Shown piece after piece: positions 26,164 through 34,237 of a stretch of 64,000 nucleotides of DNA. Below the pieces are notes generated by a model, which saw only the letters and a list, made by a program, of their open reading frames with translations, ran no database searches and was not told where the DNA came from. Source of the stretch: CAZDXB01 sp964509335 (GTDB taxonomy: Bacteria; Bacteroidota; Ignavibacteria; Kapaibacteriales; UBA2268); contig CAZDXB010000001.1 of the NCBI GenBank assembly GCA_964509335.1, forward strand, positions 62,001 through 126,000. The letters are read 5' to 3'. How positions within the stretch are numbered: position 1 is the first letter of the stretch; each line of letters opens with the position of its first letter. Position numbers and translations under genes: made by a program.

Positions 26164-26793
26164 ATGAAAAAGATATTAATAATACTGGCGATAATCATAG
26201 CGCAAATACTCGGATACGGCTGCAAAGACCCGGTAAGTCTGGACGACAAACACCTGAAAACTTACGTTGACGAAGAGGGCGGTTCGGGAGAAGACAGCGC
26301 CTCGACAAAATTTGATATACGAGACGTAAGATGGGATTTTAGCGAAGGATTCGTTAAAGTAAGCGAGTACGGATTTACCGAGTGGGGAGCATACGCTAAT
26401 ATTGCTAGCGAAGTTGTTAAAATGGACACATCGGACGGAAAGAAAAGATTGTGGATTGATATGACGGTCGAAAACGACTTGCCGGAAGAAGTCAACGCCA
26501 ATAGAAGCGATTTTGTTAGTTCCTTTAGAATAAAAGCCGATTCGCTAAAAATCGGAAGTGTATATATGCCCGGTTCCGGCAATAACCAAAACCCGGTTTT
26601 GAAGGCTGAATTATACGTTAAAGACGTTAACGCCGACAAAGTGTATTACCACGATAACGAAGATTTCAACTTGTTTTTCGAGACAAAAGAATCCAGAGAA
26701 GGTTTTATCGCCGGATATATACTTATCAATTTGAATAGGAAACTCGACTACGAAACTAAGCAGTTTCAAGCGATTTTTGAATTTGAATATTAA
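26164..26793 (+). CDS. Hypothetical lipoprotein in the ECF operon
   Basis: A 209-residue protein with a lipoprotein signal: hydrophobic ILIILAIIIAQ followed by the lipobox LGYGC with Cys20 lipidated. An acidic, Gly/Ser-rich stretch (about 36-47) follows, then a beta-rich domain (about 50-205) of unknown family with TEWGAYANIASEVVKM and AELYVKDVNADKVYYHD. It is 18 bases after the anti-sigma/barrel gene and is followed by a double hairpin with a T run, so it ends the operon. It may be a partner or ligand of the barrel domain; no function is recognised. Confidence 0.75.
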   Translation: MKKILIILAIIIAQILGYGCKDPVSLDDKHLKTYVDEEGGSGEDSASTKFDIRDVRWDFSEGFVKVSEYGFTEWGAYANIASEVVKMDTSDGKKRLWIDMTVENDLPEEVNANRSDFVSSFRIKADSLKIGSVYMPGSGNNQNPVLKAELYVKDVNADKVYYHDNEDFNLFFETKESREGFIAGYILINLNRKLDYETKQFQAIFEFEY

Positions 26794-26808
26794 AATTAGG
26801 GACCTTAT

Positions 26809-26868
26809 CGCTCGTCTTTTGGCGAGCGGTATTTTCGCGAGCCGTCCTTTAGCGAGGGCGGCTTTTTT
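26809..26868 (+). terminator. Tandem hairpin terminator after the ECF operon
   Basis: Two hairpins in series: CGCTCG/CGAGCG (26809-26828) and GCCGTCC/GGGCGGC with one G-U pair (26841-26862), the second followed by six T (26863-26868). The element separates the ECF operon from rpsT. Confidence 0.85.
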
Positions 26869-26887
26869 ATTTTATTTATTCGATAAT

Positions 26888-26918
26888 TTTGATAAAAAGC
26901 TAAAAACATATATATTTG
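26888..26918 (+). promoter_or_regulatory. Bacteroidota-type promoter of rpsT
   Basis: TTTG (26888-26891), a 19-base spacer and TATATTTG (26911-26918) match the TTTG-N19/20-TAnnTTTG consensus exactly. The start of transcription would be near 26924, giving a leader of about 35 bases before the rpsT ATG. Confidence 0.8.
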
Positions 26919-26958
26919 AGTTTCGTAATTTTTACAAAACAAAAAATAGAAGGAATAT

Positions 26959-27225
26959 ATGGCGCATCATAAGTCGGCGAAAAAGAGAGTAAGGCAATCC
27001 AAAAGAAGAAGATTGCACAACAAGCAGTATAAACAAAATATGAAGAAGGCTATTAAAGCCGTAGAAGAGGCGAAAACCTACGACGAAGCGACTGAGAAGT
27101 TTCGCGACGCTCAAAGGATATTGGACAAAGTTTCGACTCGCGGCGTAATTCACAGAAACAAAGCCGCCAACAAAAAATCTAAATTGTCGAAGCTCGTCAA
27201 TTCGTTAAAGGATAGAGAAAATTAA
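26959..27225 (+). CDS. rpsT: 30S ribosomal protein S20
   Basis: An 88-residue, strongly basic helical protein beginning MAHHKSAKKRVRQSKRRRLH, the bacterial S20 signature, with the conserved RGVIHRNKAANKKSKLSK segment near the C-terminus. It binds 16S rRNA early in small-subunit assembly. It has its own clear promoter, and tRNA-Arg follows only 5 bases after the stop codon, so the two are probably co-transcribed. No terminator separates them. Confidence 0.97.
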   Translation: MAHHKSAKKRVRQSKRRRLHNKQYKQNMKKAIKAVEEAKTYDEATEKFRDAQRILDKVSTRGVIHRNKAANKKSKLSKLVNSLKDREN

Positions 27226-27230
27226 GTTTA

Positions 27231-27304
<74 letters not shown>

Positions 27305-27599
27305 CTCGGAGCCTCTGATTTATTAAAAGCGTTTTGATTCTATTCTGTACTTTATTCTATTTATATATTTACTAAAATAAGCGAACGCGTAGATTTGTTT
27401 TGGCGAAAAAGCCATATTCGATTCTGCGGTTTTGCGGGTTTTTATATATTGTTTTAGTTTGAATTTGCAGTGCCGGAACAAAAATCAACAAAATGAACAA
27501 ATAGACCGTAGTATTAAACGACGGGAAACGGCTTTCCGCCACTCCCGATTAAGAATCGGGAAGCGTTCTAACCAACGTTATGATGGGATTAAAAAGGAA
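27305..27599. other. Intergenic region with a tRNA-like relic
   Basis: About 295 bases between tRNA-Arg and the minus-strand tRNA-Met. No credible protein gene is seen. On the minus strand at about 27536-27590 there is a D-loop-like GTTGGTTAGA and a perfect hairpin (27544-27560, CCCGATT/AATCGGG) whose loop TTCTTAA would give anticodon CTT (Lys), but the T-arm consensus TTCRA and a matching acceptor stem are missing. It may be a decayed tRNA-Lys. Confidence 0.4.
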
Positions 27600-27676
27600 T
27601 GGTACCGGAGGAGGGATTCGAACCCCCGACACACGGATTATGATTCCGTTGCTCTAACCAACTGAGCTACTCCGGC
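27600..27676 (-). tRNA. tRNA-Met (CAT), probably elongator
   Basis: A complete cloverleaf on the minus strand: acceptor GCCGGAG with CTCCGGT (G1-U72), D-arm GTTGGTTA, anticodon stem ACGGA/TCCGT with loop ATCATAA (anticodon CAT), T-arm GGGGGTTCGAATCCC, discriminator A and an encoded CCA (27600-27602). The acceptor lacks the C4-G69/C5-G68 pairs of Ile2 tRNAs, and the anticodon stem lacks the three G-C pairs of initiators, so elongator Met fits best. Confidence 0.93.
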
Positions 27677-27705
27677 AGAAAAACAAAACACAAAAATAAA
27701 AAATA

Positions 27706-28308
27706 TTATGAAGATTCTAAAGTTCTTTTTATTTCGTCGCGCAAATCGGCGGCTTTTTCGTAGTTTTCTTCGTTGATAGCCTTATCTAATAGCATTTGTA
27801 AACGTTCGATTTTCGATTTTGGTTTTTGTTGAGTCTCCTCTGTCGCTTCTTGTTCTTGTTTGTCGAAAGAAATTTGGTCGTCTTTTTCCGCTGTTTCTTC
27901 GTCGCTTTGCGGCAGTATTCCAGTTTCGTCTAAAACTTCGTTATCGACAAAAATGGGCGCGCCGGCTCTAACGGCTATAGCGATAGCGTCGCTAGGTCTG
28001 GCGTCTATTTCTATATCGGTGTCTTCAAAGATAAGCTTAGCGTAGAAAGTGCCTTCTTTCAAATCGTTAATATAAATTTCGTTTAAAAAACCGCCGAAAG
28101 AATCAATAACCGATTTCAACAAGTCGTGGGTCATCGGTCGCGGCGGCGTTACGCCTTCCATTTCCAAGGCTATAGCTTGAGCTTCAAACGCTCCTATTAT
28201 AATAGGCAATCTTCTGTTGCCTTCTAATTCTTTCAATATTAAGGCGTAAGCGTTATTGCTTGCCGGACTCGCGGAGAGTCCCAGCACCGACACTTGAATT
28301 TTTTCCAT
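27706..28308 (-). CDS. Bifunctional nuclease-domain (DUF151) protein with UVR motif
   Basis: A 200-residue protein. Residues 1-135 are a DUF151/bifunctional nuclease domain, with IIGAFEAQAIALEMEGV, RPMTHDLLKSV and the ARPSDAIAIAVRAGAPIFV segment. A Gln/Glu-rich linker (about 140-162) leads to a C-terminal UVR motif (about 164-195, KIERLQMLLDKAINEENYEK, then AADLRDEIK), the UvrB/UvrC interaction helix pair. This domain pair is common in Bacteroidota and Chlorobiota. DUF151 proteins have been reported with DNase/RNase activity; the biological role here is not certain. Minus strand, before tRNA-Met. Confidence 0.9.
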   Translation of the reverse strand: MEKIQVSVLGLSASPASNNAYALILKELEGNRRLPIIIGAFEAQAIALEMEGVTPPRPMTHDLLKSVIDSFGGFLNEIYINDLKEGTFYAKLIFEDTDIEIDARPSDAIAIAVRAGAPIFVDNEVLDETGILPQSDEETAEKDDQISFDKQEQEATEETQQKPKSKIERLQMLLDKAINEENYEKAADLRDEIKRTLESS

Positions 28309-28380
28309 TTGCTATATCAACGTTTTGTTACAAATTTTTTAACTACAAAAAAGACTTATAGCAATATCATTTATTGCATT

Positions 28381-28410
28381 CGCGCCTCTAAAAATAATAT
28401 TAGAGGCGCG
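28381..28410 (-). terminator. Perfect hairpin downstream of etfA
   Basis: Ten-base arms CGCGCCTCTA (28381-28390) and its complement (28401-28410) around an A/T-rich 10-base loop. It lies 43 bases past the etfA stop. There is no T tract on either side, so termination would be factor-assisted or the hairpin may protect the mRNA end. Confidence 0.55.
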
Positions 28411-28452
28411 ATTTATAAGAATTTAAACGTTTTTAAAAACAGACTGCGATTA

Positions 28453-29424
28453 TCAGTCGGAGGCTTTTATTTTTTCCGTTAATTTTGGAACGACTTCAAA
28501 TAAGTCGCCGACAATCCCGTAATCGCATACGTTGAATATCGGAGCGTCTTTGTCCTTGTTAATAGCTACAATAATCTTTGAGCTGGACATACCGGCTAAA
28601 TGTTGAATTGCGCCCGAAATGCCGCAAGCTAAGTATAAATTCGGCGAAACAGTTTTGCCTGTTTGTCCGACTTGCTCCGAATGCGGTCTCCAGCCGGCGT
28701 CCACTACGGCTCTAGAAGCCCCCACAGCCGCCTCTAACGCGTCGGCTAAATCTTCTATTAAATTGAAGTTTTCAGGTCCTTTTACGCCTCTGCCGCCGGA
28801 TACTATTTTGTCGGCTTCCAAAACGTCCAATTTACCCTCGGTTTTCGAAACCTCGGTTACGACTACTTTTCTGCCGTCTTCGCTCAACTCCGGAGCAAAA
28901 TCTTCCACCGATACTTCTTTGGGCGAATCTAACTTCTCCGGCGTAAATACGTTTGGTCTGAGAGAAAATACCTGAACGTCTTTGTCGATTTTCGTTTTTA
29001 TTTGCGCTTTACCGGCGTAAACCGGTTTTAAGGCTACAATATTTCCGTCGGCAAATTCTAAATCGACGCAATCCGCGATATAACCGCCGCCGAGCTTGAC
29101 AGCTACTCTGGGAGACGTCTCTATTCCGGTAGAGTTGGCGGAGAAGAAGACGACGTCCGCTTCCTCTTTTTTCGCGGCTTGCGCTATTGTCGCCGCCGCG
29201 GTCATATTGGAAAATTTATCGAATAAATCGTGCTTAGCGATTAATACTTTTTCAATTCCGAATTCTCCCGCTTTTTTTGCCGCTTCTTCGCTACCGTTTA
29301 TTAATAAACCGACGGCTGGAACGGACGCTTGTTCGCCGATTTTAGCCGCCGCCGAACAGGCTTCTTTAGAGTTTCTTTTTAATTCGCCGTTAGTAGCTTC
29401 GAGATATATTAAGATTTTTTTCAT
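28453..29424 (-). CDS. etfA: Electron transfer flavoprotein, alpha subunit
   Basis: A 323-residue FAD-binding subunit started at the ATG at 29424 (a TTG two codons upstream is less likely). N-terminal ETF domain (about 3-180) and C-terminal FAD domain (about 200-320) with GGRGVKGPENF, SRAVVDAGWRPHSEQVGQTG and SGAIQHLAGMSSSKIIVAIN, the ETF-alpha signature. With EtfB it carries electrons from acyl-CoA or other dehydrogenases to the quinone pool or, in bifurcating types, to other acceptors. It follows etfB after about 38 bases in the same operon; no partner dehydrogenase is in the window. Confidence 0.95.
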   Translation of the reverse strand: MKKILIYLEATNGELKRNSKEACSAAAKIGEQASVPAVGLLINGSEEAAKKAGEFGIEKVLIAKHDLFDKFSNMTAAATIAQAAKKEEADVVFFSANSTGIETSPRVAVKLGGGYIADCVDLEFADGNIVALKPVYAGKAQIKTKIDKDVQVFSLRPNVFTPEKLDSPKEVSVEDFAPELSEDGRKVVVTEVSKTEGKLDVLEADKIVSGGRGVKGPENFNLIEDLADALEAAVGASRAVVDAGWRPHSEQVGQTGKTVSPNLYLACGISGAIQHLAGMSSSKIIVAINKDKDAPIFNVCDYGIVGDLFEVVPKLTEKIKASD

Positions 29425-29462
29425 TTTCAAACCCTTGATTTGTTTTCAATAAGAAATTTTGT

Positions 29463-30209
29463 TTATATAACCTTCGCTTCGTCGCGCAACTGCTTTACGA
29501 GTTCGTCTATGTCGCTTTCTTCGTTGCCCATAATCTTTCCGAGTCTTTGTTTTGTCGGTATCGACATTTCGAGAACCGAAACTGAGCTTTCGAACTCTTC
29601 GGCGTCTAGTTCTTCAATGGGTTTTCTTTTTGCTTTCATAATATCGGGGAGTTTGGGATATCTGGGTTCGTTTAATCCTTTTTGCGCGCTGATAACGCAA
29701 GGAGTTTGAGATTCCAGAACTTCTTTTCCGCCCTCTATATCTCGTTCGGCTTTAATTTTTCCGTCGGCAATCTCTAGTTTTGAAACGACGTTGATTACCG
29801 GCAAATTAAGCTCTTCCGCCAACAAAGAAGGGACTTGGCGTGAATCGTAATCGACGCTTTGCCTGCCGAGTAATATTAAATCCGGGTTTATTTCTTTTGC
29901 GTATTTAGCTAAGTTGCCGGCTACGTAAAACGAGTCGTCGGGCTGTTTGCCTTTGATTAGGGTCGCTTTATCTACGCCCATAGCGTATGCGGTTCGTAAT
30001 ACGTCTTTGGAATCTTCGGTTCCAATCGTAACGGCGGTTACTTCTCCGCCGTTCTTTTCGCGCAATTGCAATCCTTCTTCGATAGCGAATTCGTCGTAGG
30101 GGTTGACGACGAACTTAACGCCTTGCGCGTCGATTGTTTTGCCGTCGCTTCCGACCGATATTTTTGTCGCCGTGTCGGGAACTCTCGAAATACAAACTAA
30201 AACTTTCAT
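29463..30209 (-). CDS. etfB: Electron transfer flavoprotein, beta subunit
   Basis: A 248-residue AMP-binding subunit beginning MKVLVCISRVPDTATKI, with NPYDEFAIEEGLQLRE, the TIGTEDSKDVLRTAYAMGVD segment, LLGRQSVDYDSRQVPSLLAE (the recognition region) and a C-terminal tail (about 195-248) typical of the beta subunit. It should form a heterodimer with EtfA encoded directly downstream. Whether it belongs to the electron-bifurcating group cannot be decided from what is visible. Confidence 0.95.
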   Translation of the reverse strand: MKVLVCISRVPDTATKISVGSDGKTIDAQGVKFVVNPYDEFAIEEGLQLREKNGGEVTAVTIGTEDSKDVLRTAYAMGVDKATLIKGKQPDDSFYVAGNLAKYAKEINPDLILLGRQSVDYDSRQVPSLLAEELNLPVINVVSKLEIADGKIKAERDIEGGKEVLESQTPCVISAQKGLNEPRYPKLPDIMKAKRKPIEELDAEEFESSVSVLEMSIPTKQRLGKIMGNEESDIDELVKQLRDEAKVI

Positions 30210-30245
30210 TACTTCTGCTCCTTATGTCTCTAACATATTTATATA

Positions 30246-30665
30246 TTACTGCTGCTTTAAAGGCTTGTGAATTATGAAAACTAACGAACCGTTAAAAGAA
30301 TCCGGCTGTTTTAATTTACAAGGCGGAATGTTTACTCTCGTGAATTTTAGCGGCTCGGTTACCTTGCATTGCTTCTTGTTTTGTTTTATTGAAAATTTAA
30401 TCGCTCCTTCGAATATATCTTTGTCTTTGGAACAACATAGCATCTGCCAAGTTAATATCGTTTTATGCAATTCTTGCGGAGAGGAATGAATCCTCTTTTG
30501 CGCGGGGTCGTCGAAGTCAACCGACATCTTCCAGCGCTTTATCTCGGAGTTGTCCTCTGCGTTTATAAGCTGGAAGTCCCCGCCGGCTACTATATGAGGT
30601 TCGACGACTACCTCTAAGGTAACGGCGTAATCGCTCGGTTCTATGATGCAGTATTTAGTCGCCAT
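30246..30665 (-). CDS. Hypothetical protein
   Basis: A 139-residue soluble protein, not recognised. It looks beta-rich (DYAVTLEVVVEPHIVAGGDF, EIKRWKMSVDFDD) with four cysteines (positions about 6, 76, 77 and 98) and a lysine-rich C-terminal half. No signal peptide or membrane helix. It is 36 bases upstream of etfB on the same strand and could be in the etf operon, but nothing links it functionally. Codon use is like the neighbours. Confidence 0.6.
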   Translation of the reverse strand: MATKYCIIEPSDYAVTLEVVVEPHIVAGGDFQLINAEDNSEIKRWKMSVDFDDPAQKRIHSSPQELHKTILTWQMLCCSKDKDIFEGAIKFSIKQNKKQCKVTEPLKFTRVNIPPCKLKQPDSFNGSLVFIIHKPLKQQ

Positions 30666-30833
30666 TTTGTCCCTTATCTTTTGTCATTTTAAGAATAAAA
30701 GTAATAAAAATTAAATTAAAATAAAAAATTGTGTCCTATTTTAAAAATTGTTAGGCTTTTTTGTGATAAATATATCCAAATTTATGATTTTCGAAGTCGA
30801 GACCGAGACGAGCTATTTAGCTTTTGCCTTCCG

Positions 30834-33698
30834 TTAATTTAGTTCTTTTTTCAGGTATTCGCCGGTGTAGCTCTGTGGATTCTTAGTTGTCTGTTCGGGC
30901 GTTCCTTGAGCGATTATTTCGCCCCCTTTAGAGCCGCCTTCCGGTCCTAAGTCAATTATCCAGTCGGCGCATTTGATTACTTCCAAATTATGTTCGATAA
31001 TAACTACGGTGTTCCCTTTATCGACCAGCTTATTCAGCAGTTTTAACAATATCCTTACGTCTTCGAAATGCAGTCCCGTCGTCGGTTCGTCAAGTAGATA
31101 GAGAGTTTTGCCTATACCGAGTTTTGACAGCTCTTTCGATAGCTTCACTCTTTGCGCTTCGCCGCCGGATAGGGTCGGCGCTTGTTGTCCTAATGTTATA
31201 TATCCCAGCCCGACGTCGTTCAAAACTTTCATTTTTCTTTTAATTTTCGGTATTTCGGAGAAAAAGTCCAAAGCCTCGACGACGGTCAAATCCAGTACGT
31301 CGGCTATAGATTTGCCTTTATATTTAACTTGTAGCGTTTCATTGTTGTATCTCTTTCCGTCGCATACGCCGCACCTTACGTAAACGTCGGGTAGGAAGTT
31401 CATCTCGTATTTTTTTAATCCGGCTCCTTCGCATTCTTCGCATCTGCCGCCTTTAACGTTGAAAGAGAATCTCCCCGGTTTGTAACCTCTGACTTGCGAT
31501 TCAGGCAGTTTGGCAAAGAATTCTCTAATCAGAGTAAAAACGCCGGTATAAGTCGCCGGATTTGAACGGGGCGTTCTTCCGATTGGCGCTTGATTGATTT
31601 CTATAGCTTTCTTTATATTCTCTAATCCTTCGAGAGATTTGTAAGGCAAAGGGGCGGCTGTGGAGTTATACAGTTTTCTGGCGAGCGCCGGATAAAGCGT
31701 TTCGTTCAATAAAGTCGATTTACCCGAGCCGCTCATTCCCGTAACGCAAATTAAAACGCCCAGCGGCATCTCCAAATCGACGTTTTTCAGATTATTTCCT
31801 TCCGCTCCGAGCAATTTTAATATTTTGCCGTTTCCTTTTCTTCTGACTGCGGGAACCTCAATTTCTTTTTTCGATTTTAAATACTTTGCCGTAAGCGAGC
31901 CGTTGATTTTTGCGTCGGATAATTTTTTGATTTTATCCGGAGTATTTGACAGTATGATTTCGCCGCCGTTTACTCCAGCTCCGGGACCTATGTCTATTAT
32001 ATAATCCGACTTCTCAATCATCGCTTTGTCGTGTTCGACAACAATAACGCTGTTTCCTAAGTCTCGGAGATTTTTTAGCGAACTAATCAATTTATCGTTG
32101 TCTCTTTGGTGCAAACCGATGCTCGGTTCGTCTAGGACGTATAAAATTCCGGTAAGCTCGGAGCCTATTTGCGCCGCCAGCTTTATCCTTTGCGACTCGC
32201 CGCCGGAAAGCGTCCTCGCCGACCTGTTCAAAGTAAGATACGACAGCCCCACTTGTTCCATAAAGGAGAGCCTCGATACTATTTCCTTAACGACGTTTTC
32301 TGCTATTTTCTTTTGTTGTTTGTTTAATTTCTTATTTAAAGACTTAAAAAATCTTTTTGACTGAGTTATATCTAGCTCTACGGCGTCTTGTATTGATTTG
32401 TCGGCTATGAATACGTTCAGATTCTCAATTTTTAGTCTGCCGCCGCCGCATCCCTCGCATTTTACCGGCGACATATACTTCTCGTATTTCTTTTGAACCG
32501 CGCTGGAGCCGGTGTGGTCGTAGTGATATTTCAAACTGTTCAGAACGCCTATGAATTTATGCTTATACGCCGTTCTTCCCGCTCCGAGAGGTTGATATTC
32601 GATTGTCGCGTCTTGTTCGCCGCCTCCGTATAACAGACGGTTAAGTTTTTGTTCGGGTATGTCCTTGATAGGAGCGTCTAAATCGATATTTTCTTTTTCG
32701 GCGAAGGCTAGGGCTTGATTCCAGAACCAAGTGGGTCTTTCTTTGCCGAGGGGAGCGACGCCGCCTTTTCTGATTGAAACGTTGTCGTCGGGTATTACGA
32801 GTCTGAGGTCGAATTCGGTAATTTCTCCCATTCCGTCGCATTCCGGGCAAGCGCCGTAAGGGGAGTTGTAAGAAAACATATTCGGGGCTAATTCTCTGTA
32901 TGCTTTGCCGCAAGATGGGCAGGAGTATTTAGAGCTAAACAGCTTTTCTTCCCATTTCTTGTCGCCGGTTTCATACATTATCATTATAGTTTCGTCGCCC
33001 ATTTTCAGAGCCAGTTGGATTGACTCGGATATGCGGCTTTCCTGCTCTTTACTAGCTACGGTTCTATCGACTACCAATTCGATATAATGCGTTTGATAGC
33101 GCGAAAGCGACATCCCGGGCGTCAAATTCTTAATTTCGCCGTCGATTCTCGCTTTTGTGAATCCCTGCCTTTGCAGTCGTTCGAATAGTTCTCTGTAATG
33201 TCCTTTCCGCGCTTTCACGAGCGGCGACAGAATCATTATTCTCTTATTTTCATAAAGCTCGAGAACTTCCTCTACAATCTGGTCTTGCGATTTCTTTTCG
33301 ACGGGGATTCGGCACTCGACGCAATATTGCGTTCCTACTCTGGCGTATAGGAGGCGAATGTAATCGTATATTTCTGTCGCCGTTCCGACCGTCGAGCGGG
33401 GATTGCGGCTGATTGTTTTTTGCTCTATGCTGATTGAAGGGGACAGCCCTTCGACGCTGTCCAATTCCGGCTTTTTCATCATTCCGAGATACTGCCGAGC
33501 GTAAGCGGAAAGGCATTCGACGTAACGCCGTTGACCTTCGGCGTAAAGCGTGTCGAAAGCTAAGCTGGACTTGCCGGAGCCAGAAACGCCGGTAATAACG
33601 ACGAATTTCTCCCGCGGAACCTTTACGTCCACGTCCTTGAGATTATGCTCTCGCGCTCCCTTTACTATTATTTGCGACAGTTCGCCGTTTTCTTCCAA
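30834..33698 (-). CDS. uvrA: Excinuclease ABC subunit A
   Basis: A 954-residue DNA-damage recognition ATPase of nucleotide excision repair. Two ABC modules: Walker A GVSGSGKSSL (about 36-45) and GMSGSGKSTL (about 656-665), signatures LSGGESQRIKLA and LSGGEAQRVKLS. Zinc module 1 has CPSC and CPEC about 20 residues apart near 255-280; zinc module 2 has CEEC and CGVC near 755-780. Length is normal. The start is a TTG at 33696-33698: the only upstream ATG is out of frame, and the family's GAREHNL motif begins at residue 15, so little can be missing. No uvrB or uvrC nearby, although the DUF151/UVR protein at 27.7 kb carries the interaction motif. Confidence 0.96.
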   Translation of the reverse strand: MEENGELSQIIVKGAREHNLKDVDVKVPREKFVVITGVSGSGKSSLAFDTLYAEGQRRYVECLSAYARQYLGMMKKPELDSVEGLSPSISIEQKTISRNPRSTVGTATEIYDYIRLLYARVGTQYCVECRIPVEKKSQDQIVEEVLELYENKRIMILSPLVKARKGHYRELFERLQRQGFTKARIDGEIKNLTPGMSLSRYQTHYIELVVDRTVASKEQESRISESIQLALKMGDETIMIMYETGDKKWEEKLFSSKYSCPSCGKAYRELAPNMFSYNSPYGACPECDGMGEITEFDLRLVIPDDNVSIRKGGVAPLGKERPTWFWNQALAFAEKENIDLDAPIKDIPEQKLNRLLYGGGEQDATIEYQPLGAGRTAYKHKFIGVLNSLKYHYDHTGSSAVQKKYEKYMSPVKCEGCGGGRLKIENLNVFIADKSIQDAVELDITQSKRFFKSLNKKLNKQQKKIAENVVKEIVSRLSFMEQVGLSYLTLNRSARTLSGGESQRIKLAAQIGSELTGILYVLDEPSIGLHQRDNDKLISSLKNLRDLGNSVIVVEHDKAMIEKSDYIIDIGPGAGVNGGEIILSNTPDKIKKLSDAKINGSLTAKYLKSKKEIEVPAVRRKGNGKILKLLGAEGNNLKNVDLEMPLGVLICVTGMSGSGKSTLLNETLYPALARKLYNSTAAPLPYKSLEGLENIKKAIEINQAPIGRTPRSNPATYTGVFTLIREFFAKLPESQVRGYKPGRFSFNVKGGRCEECEGAGLKKYEMNFLPDVYVRCGVCDGKRYNNETLQVKYKGKSIADVLDLTVVEALDFFSEIPKIKRKMKVLNDVGLGYITLGQQAPTLSGGEAQRVKLSKELSKLGIGKTLYLLDEPTTGLHFEDVRILLKLLNKLVDKGNTVVIIEHNLEVIKCADWIIDLGPEGGSKGGEIIAQGTPEQTTKNPQSYTGEYLKKELN

Positions 33699-33820
33699 AA
33701 CTAAATCCCGATATTCATAGTTAAAAAAACATACATTTTAAACCAAACTACTAAGATATGATTTTTATTTTAACGGCGAATGAATTTTTTGGAACTTTGG
33801 TAAGAATTCCTCCTCCGTTA

Positions 33821-33854
33821 TCCTCATTCCGAAATTATAATTTCGGAATGAGGA
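33821..33854. repeat. Perfect 34-base palindrome
   Basis: Arms of 17 bases (TCCTCATTCCGAAATTA and its exact complement) meet with no spacer. Outside it, TTTGGTAA near 33796-33803 and TTACCAAA near 33884-33891 extend a weaker inverted symmetry to about 95 bases. It lies between uvrA (reading away) and the plus-strand promoter, so it is not a terminator of either. Confidence 0.85.
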
Positions 33855-33906
33855 CGGCGAACTTGTCATCTCTTTACCAAAAAAAATCGAAAAGTTTCAA
33901 ATTTTA

Positions 33907-33938
33907 TTTGGATTTTTCATTTTGAGGGGGTATATTTG
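33907..33938 (+). promoter_or_regulatory. Consensus Bacteroidota-type promoter
   Basis: TTTG (33907-33910), a 20-base spacer and TATATTTG (33931-33938). It matches the same consensus as the rpsT promoter. Transcription would start near 33944 and run toward the hairpin at 34042 and the orphan gene at 34238. Confidence 0.75.
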
Positions 33939-33943
33939 CAAAA

Positions 33944-34078
33944 GAAGCAAAGGAAAAAACGACGGTAAGTGAATTTATTGATTATAGTCAGGGGTTTTGA
34001 CGAATAGCGATTGAATAAGGCGTTGGAATTATAGATTAATCTAGCGAGGCGAGAAATCGCCTCAGCTAAATTTTTTTT
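33944..34078 (+). ncRNA. Candidate small RNA or transcription-attenuating leader
   Basis: About 135 bases from the predicted start at 33944 to a terminator-like hairpin. The hairpin has an 11-pair stem with one bulged A, closed by a GAAA tetraloop (34053-34056), then TAAA and eight T (34071-34078). No open frame of note is inside. It could be a free sRNA, or the 5' leader of the gene at 34238 with an attenuator. It matches no RNA family that I can recognise by eye. Confidence 0.5.
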
Positions 34079-34237
34079 GTTTAATAACCAAAGAGGTTGA
34101 TATGACTGACTCGCCGCCCGACAGATGAACGACCGGCGATATTAGGCGATTTCGTCGGTTCAACGAGAAATATTCTTTACCGAATTTTTATCTAATAACA
34201 TATTATTATAATTTTTAACAAAAAAACGGAAGAAAAA

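Larger units (their letters stand above)
33699..34237. other. 539-base gene-free region with structured DNA
   Basis: No credible open frame is present. It holds, in order, a perfect 34-base palindrome (33821-33854) flanked by imperfect outer repeats ending in TTTGGTAA/TTACCAAA, a consensus promoter on the plus strand (33907-33938), a GAAA-tetraloop hairpin with an eight-T run (34042-34078), and about 160 further bases with short G/C hairpins before the ATG at 34238. Confidence 0.7.

Noticed and set aside
27432..27665. Open frame between the tRNA genes
   Set aside because: It runs into the tRNA-Met gene and reads basic nonsense; no ribosome site.
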